This document shows positions 5,658 to 6,517 of a DNA stretch of 6,517 nucleotides, in pieces. The stretch lies in contig DOZZ01000022.1 in the NCBI GenBank assembly GCA_003517725.1, positions 15,803 through 22,319 of the forward strand, read 5' to 3'. The notes beneath the pieces were generated by a model. It was given only the letters and a program-made list of their open reading frames with translations, made no database searches and was not told the origin of the DNA. Origin of the DNA: Bryobacterales bacterium (lineage in GTDB: Bacteria; Acidobacteriota; Terriglobia; Bryobacterales; Bryobacteraceae). The stretch's first letter is position 1. Every line of letters begins with the position of its first letter. The position numbers were made by a program, and so were the translations under genes.

Positions 5658-6517
5658 ATGTCCACATTGATGAATGGCGCCAGGATGCTCCTCGAGTGCC
5701 TTGTGCGGGAAGGGGTAGACTGCTTCTTCGGCTATCCCGGCGGCGTGACGCTGCCCTTTTACGACGCGCTGTACGACCATCCCATTCGCCACGTGCTGGT
5801 ACGGCACGAGGAGAACGCGTGTTTCGCGGCCAAGGGTTACGCGCAGGCGACGGGCAGGGTCGGCGTGTGTTGCGCGACCTCCGGGCCCGGCGCAACCAAC
5901 CTGGTGACCGGTTTGGTGGACGCCATGATGGATTCGGCGCCGATCGTGGCGCTAACCGGCCAGGTATCGACCAAGATGATCGGCAGCGACGCGTTCCAGG
6001 AAGCCGACACGTTCGGCATCACGCGCTCGGCCACCAAGCACAACTTCATGGTCAAGACCATCGCCGAGCTGCCGCAGATCGTTCACGAGGCGTTCTACAT
6101 CGCGGCCAGCGGCCGCCCGGGCCCGGTGCTGGTGGACATCCCGAAAGACGTCTTCCAGGCCCAGGGCCATTACGTGCCGGTGGACTCGATCCACCTGCCG
6201 GGTTATAAAGTTCCGACCGACGGCCACACCGGTCAAATCCGGCGCGCGGCGCAGCTCCTGTGGGAAGCGGAACGGCCGCTGATCTACGCGGGCGGCGGCA
6301 TCCTAGCCAGCGAAGCCAAGAACGAACTGCGGGAGCTTGTGGAGTTGCTGGGTATTCCGACGGTCTGCACCCTGATGGCCCTGGGCGCGCTGCCGGCGGA
6401 TCATCCGAACTACATCAGCATGCCCGGCATGCACGGCAGCTACGCGGCCAACATGGCCATCACCAACAGCGATCTTTTGATTGCTCTGGGCACGCGTTTT
6501 GACGATCGCGTGACCGG
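5658..6517 (+). CDS. ilvB: Acetolactate synthase large subunit (incomplete at window end)
   Basis: Thiamine-diphosphate enzyme that condenses two pyruvates, or pyruvate with 2-oxobutyrate, in the first shared step of valine, leucine and isoleucine synthesis; it acts in the cytoplasm with a regulatory small subunit. The frame is open from ATG 5658 to the window edge, giving 286 residues, about half of the usual 560-600. The N-terminal ThDP-binding domain is intact: GYPGGVTLPFYDAL (25-38), RHEEN with the catalytic Glu51, CATSGPGATNLVTGL (72-86), GSDAFQEADTFGIT (109-122) and GRPGPVLVDIPKDV (152-165). The central FAD-type domain begins with RPLIYAGGGI (206-215) and reaches GMHGSYAANMA (257-267) and LGTRFDDRVT (277-286). 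These motifs fit biosynthetic ALS rather than pyruvate oxidase or glyoxylate carboligase. Around Glu51 the usual HEQxAxxAAEGYAR reads HEENACFAAKGYAQ, a mild divergence. Regulation by the leader attenuator is predicted. Confidence 0.94.
   Translation, partial: MSTLMNGARMLLECLVREGVDCFFGYPGGVTLPFYDALYDHPIRHVLVRHEENACFAAKGYAQATGRVGVCCATSGPGATNLVTGLVDAMMDSAPIVALTGQVSTKMIGSDAFQEADTFGITRSATKHNFMVKTIAELPQIVHEAFYIAASGRPGPVLVDIPKDVFQAQGHYVPVDSIHLPGYKVPTDGHTGQIRRAAQLLWEAERPLIYAGGGILASEAKNELRELVELLGIPTVCTLMALGALPADHPNYISMPGMHGSYAANMAITNSDLLIALGTRFDDRVT

Noticed and set aside
5542..5895. Minus-strand ORF (117 codons) across the leader and the start of ilvB
   Set aside because: Arginine-rich shadow of ilvB in a GC-rich frame, with no start signal or domain, and it crosses the terminator hairpin.
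5696..6208. Plus-strand ORF of 170 codons overlapping ilvB
   Set aside because: It is an off-frame shadow. The ilvB frame from 5658 carries all the acetolactate synthase motifs and stays open to the window end.

Overview
The window looks like chromosomal DNA from a GC-rich, diderm (lipopolysaccharide-making) bacterium. A SurA-type periplasmic chaperone sits beside two heptosyltransferases of the WaaF and WaaC kind. The compact layout, the protein style and the pairing of a YhaM-like HD nuclease with outer-membrane genes suggest Acidobacteriota (Solibacter/Bryobacter-like). That placement is an impression, not a proven assignment.

Layout. Positions 1-212 are a short upstream region with no gene I can support. 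Positions 213-5417 hold six tightly packed plus-strand genes: a SurA-like chaperone/prolyl isomerase, a YhaM-like OB-fold plus HD-domain nuclease, WaaF, a small degenerate relative of the HldE/RfaE nucleotidyltransferase domain, WaaC, and a membrane methyltransferase of the ICMT/PEMT superfamily. Their junctions are 4-nt overlap, 5-nt gap, 4-nt overlap, 26-nt overlap and 1-nt overlap, so they probably form one translationally coupled operon. Most of it serves the outer membrane: folding of outer-membrane proteins, building of the LPS inner core, and perhaps a lipid or glycan methylation.

Positions 5418-5657 are a leader region, AT-rich at its start, in front of ilvB (acetolactate synthase large subunit, 5658 to the window end, incomplete). 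The leader shows the hallmarks of classical transcription attenuation. There is a 25-codon ORF (5481-5558) with eight Val/Leu/Ile codons in a 12-codon stretch. A strong intrinsic terminator (5581-5628) follows. A competing antiterminator helix (5549-5555 with 5588-5594) has its 5' arm in the last codons of the leader ORF. This predicts that branched-chain aminoacyl-tRNA supply controls ilvB.

The two most notable items are this unlabelled ilvB attenuator and the small gene between waaF and waaC. That gene still resembles the HldE adenylyltransferase domain but has lost both histidines of the HxGH motif and the KGxxRP loop, so it is probably not an active nucleotidyltransferase.
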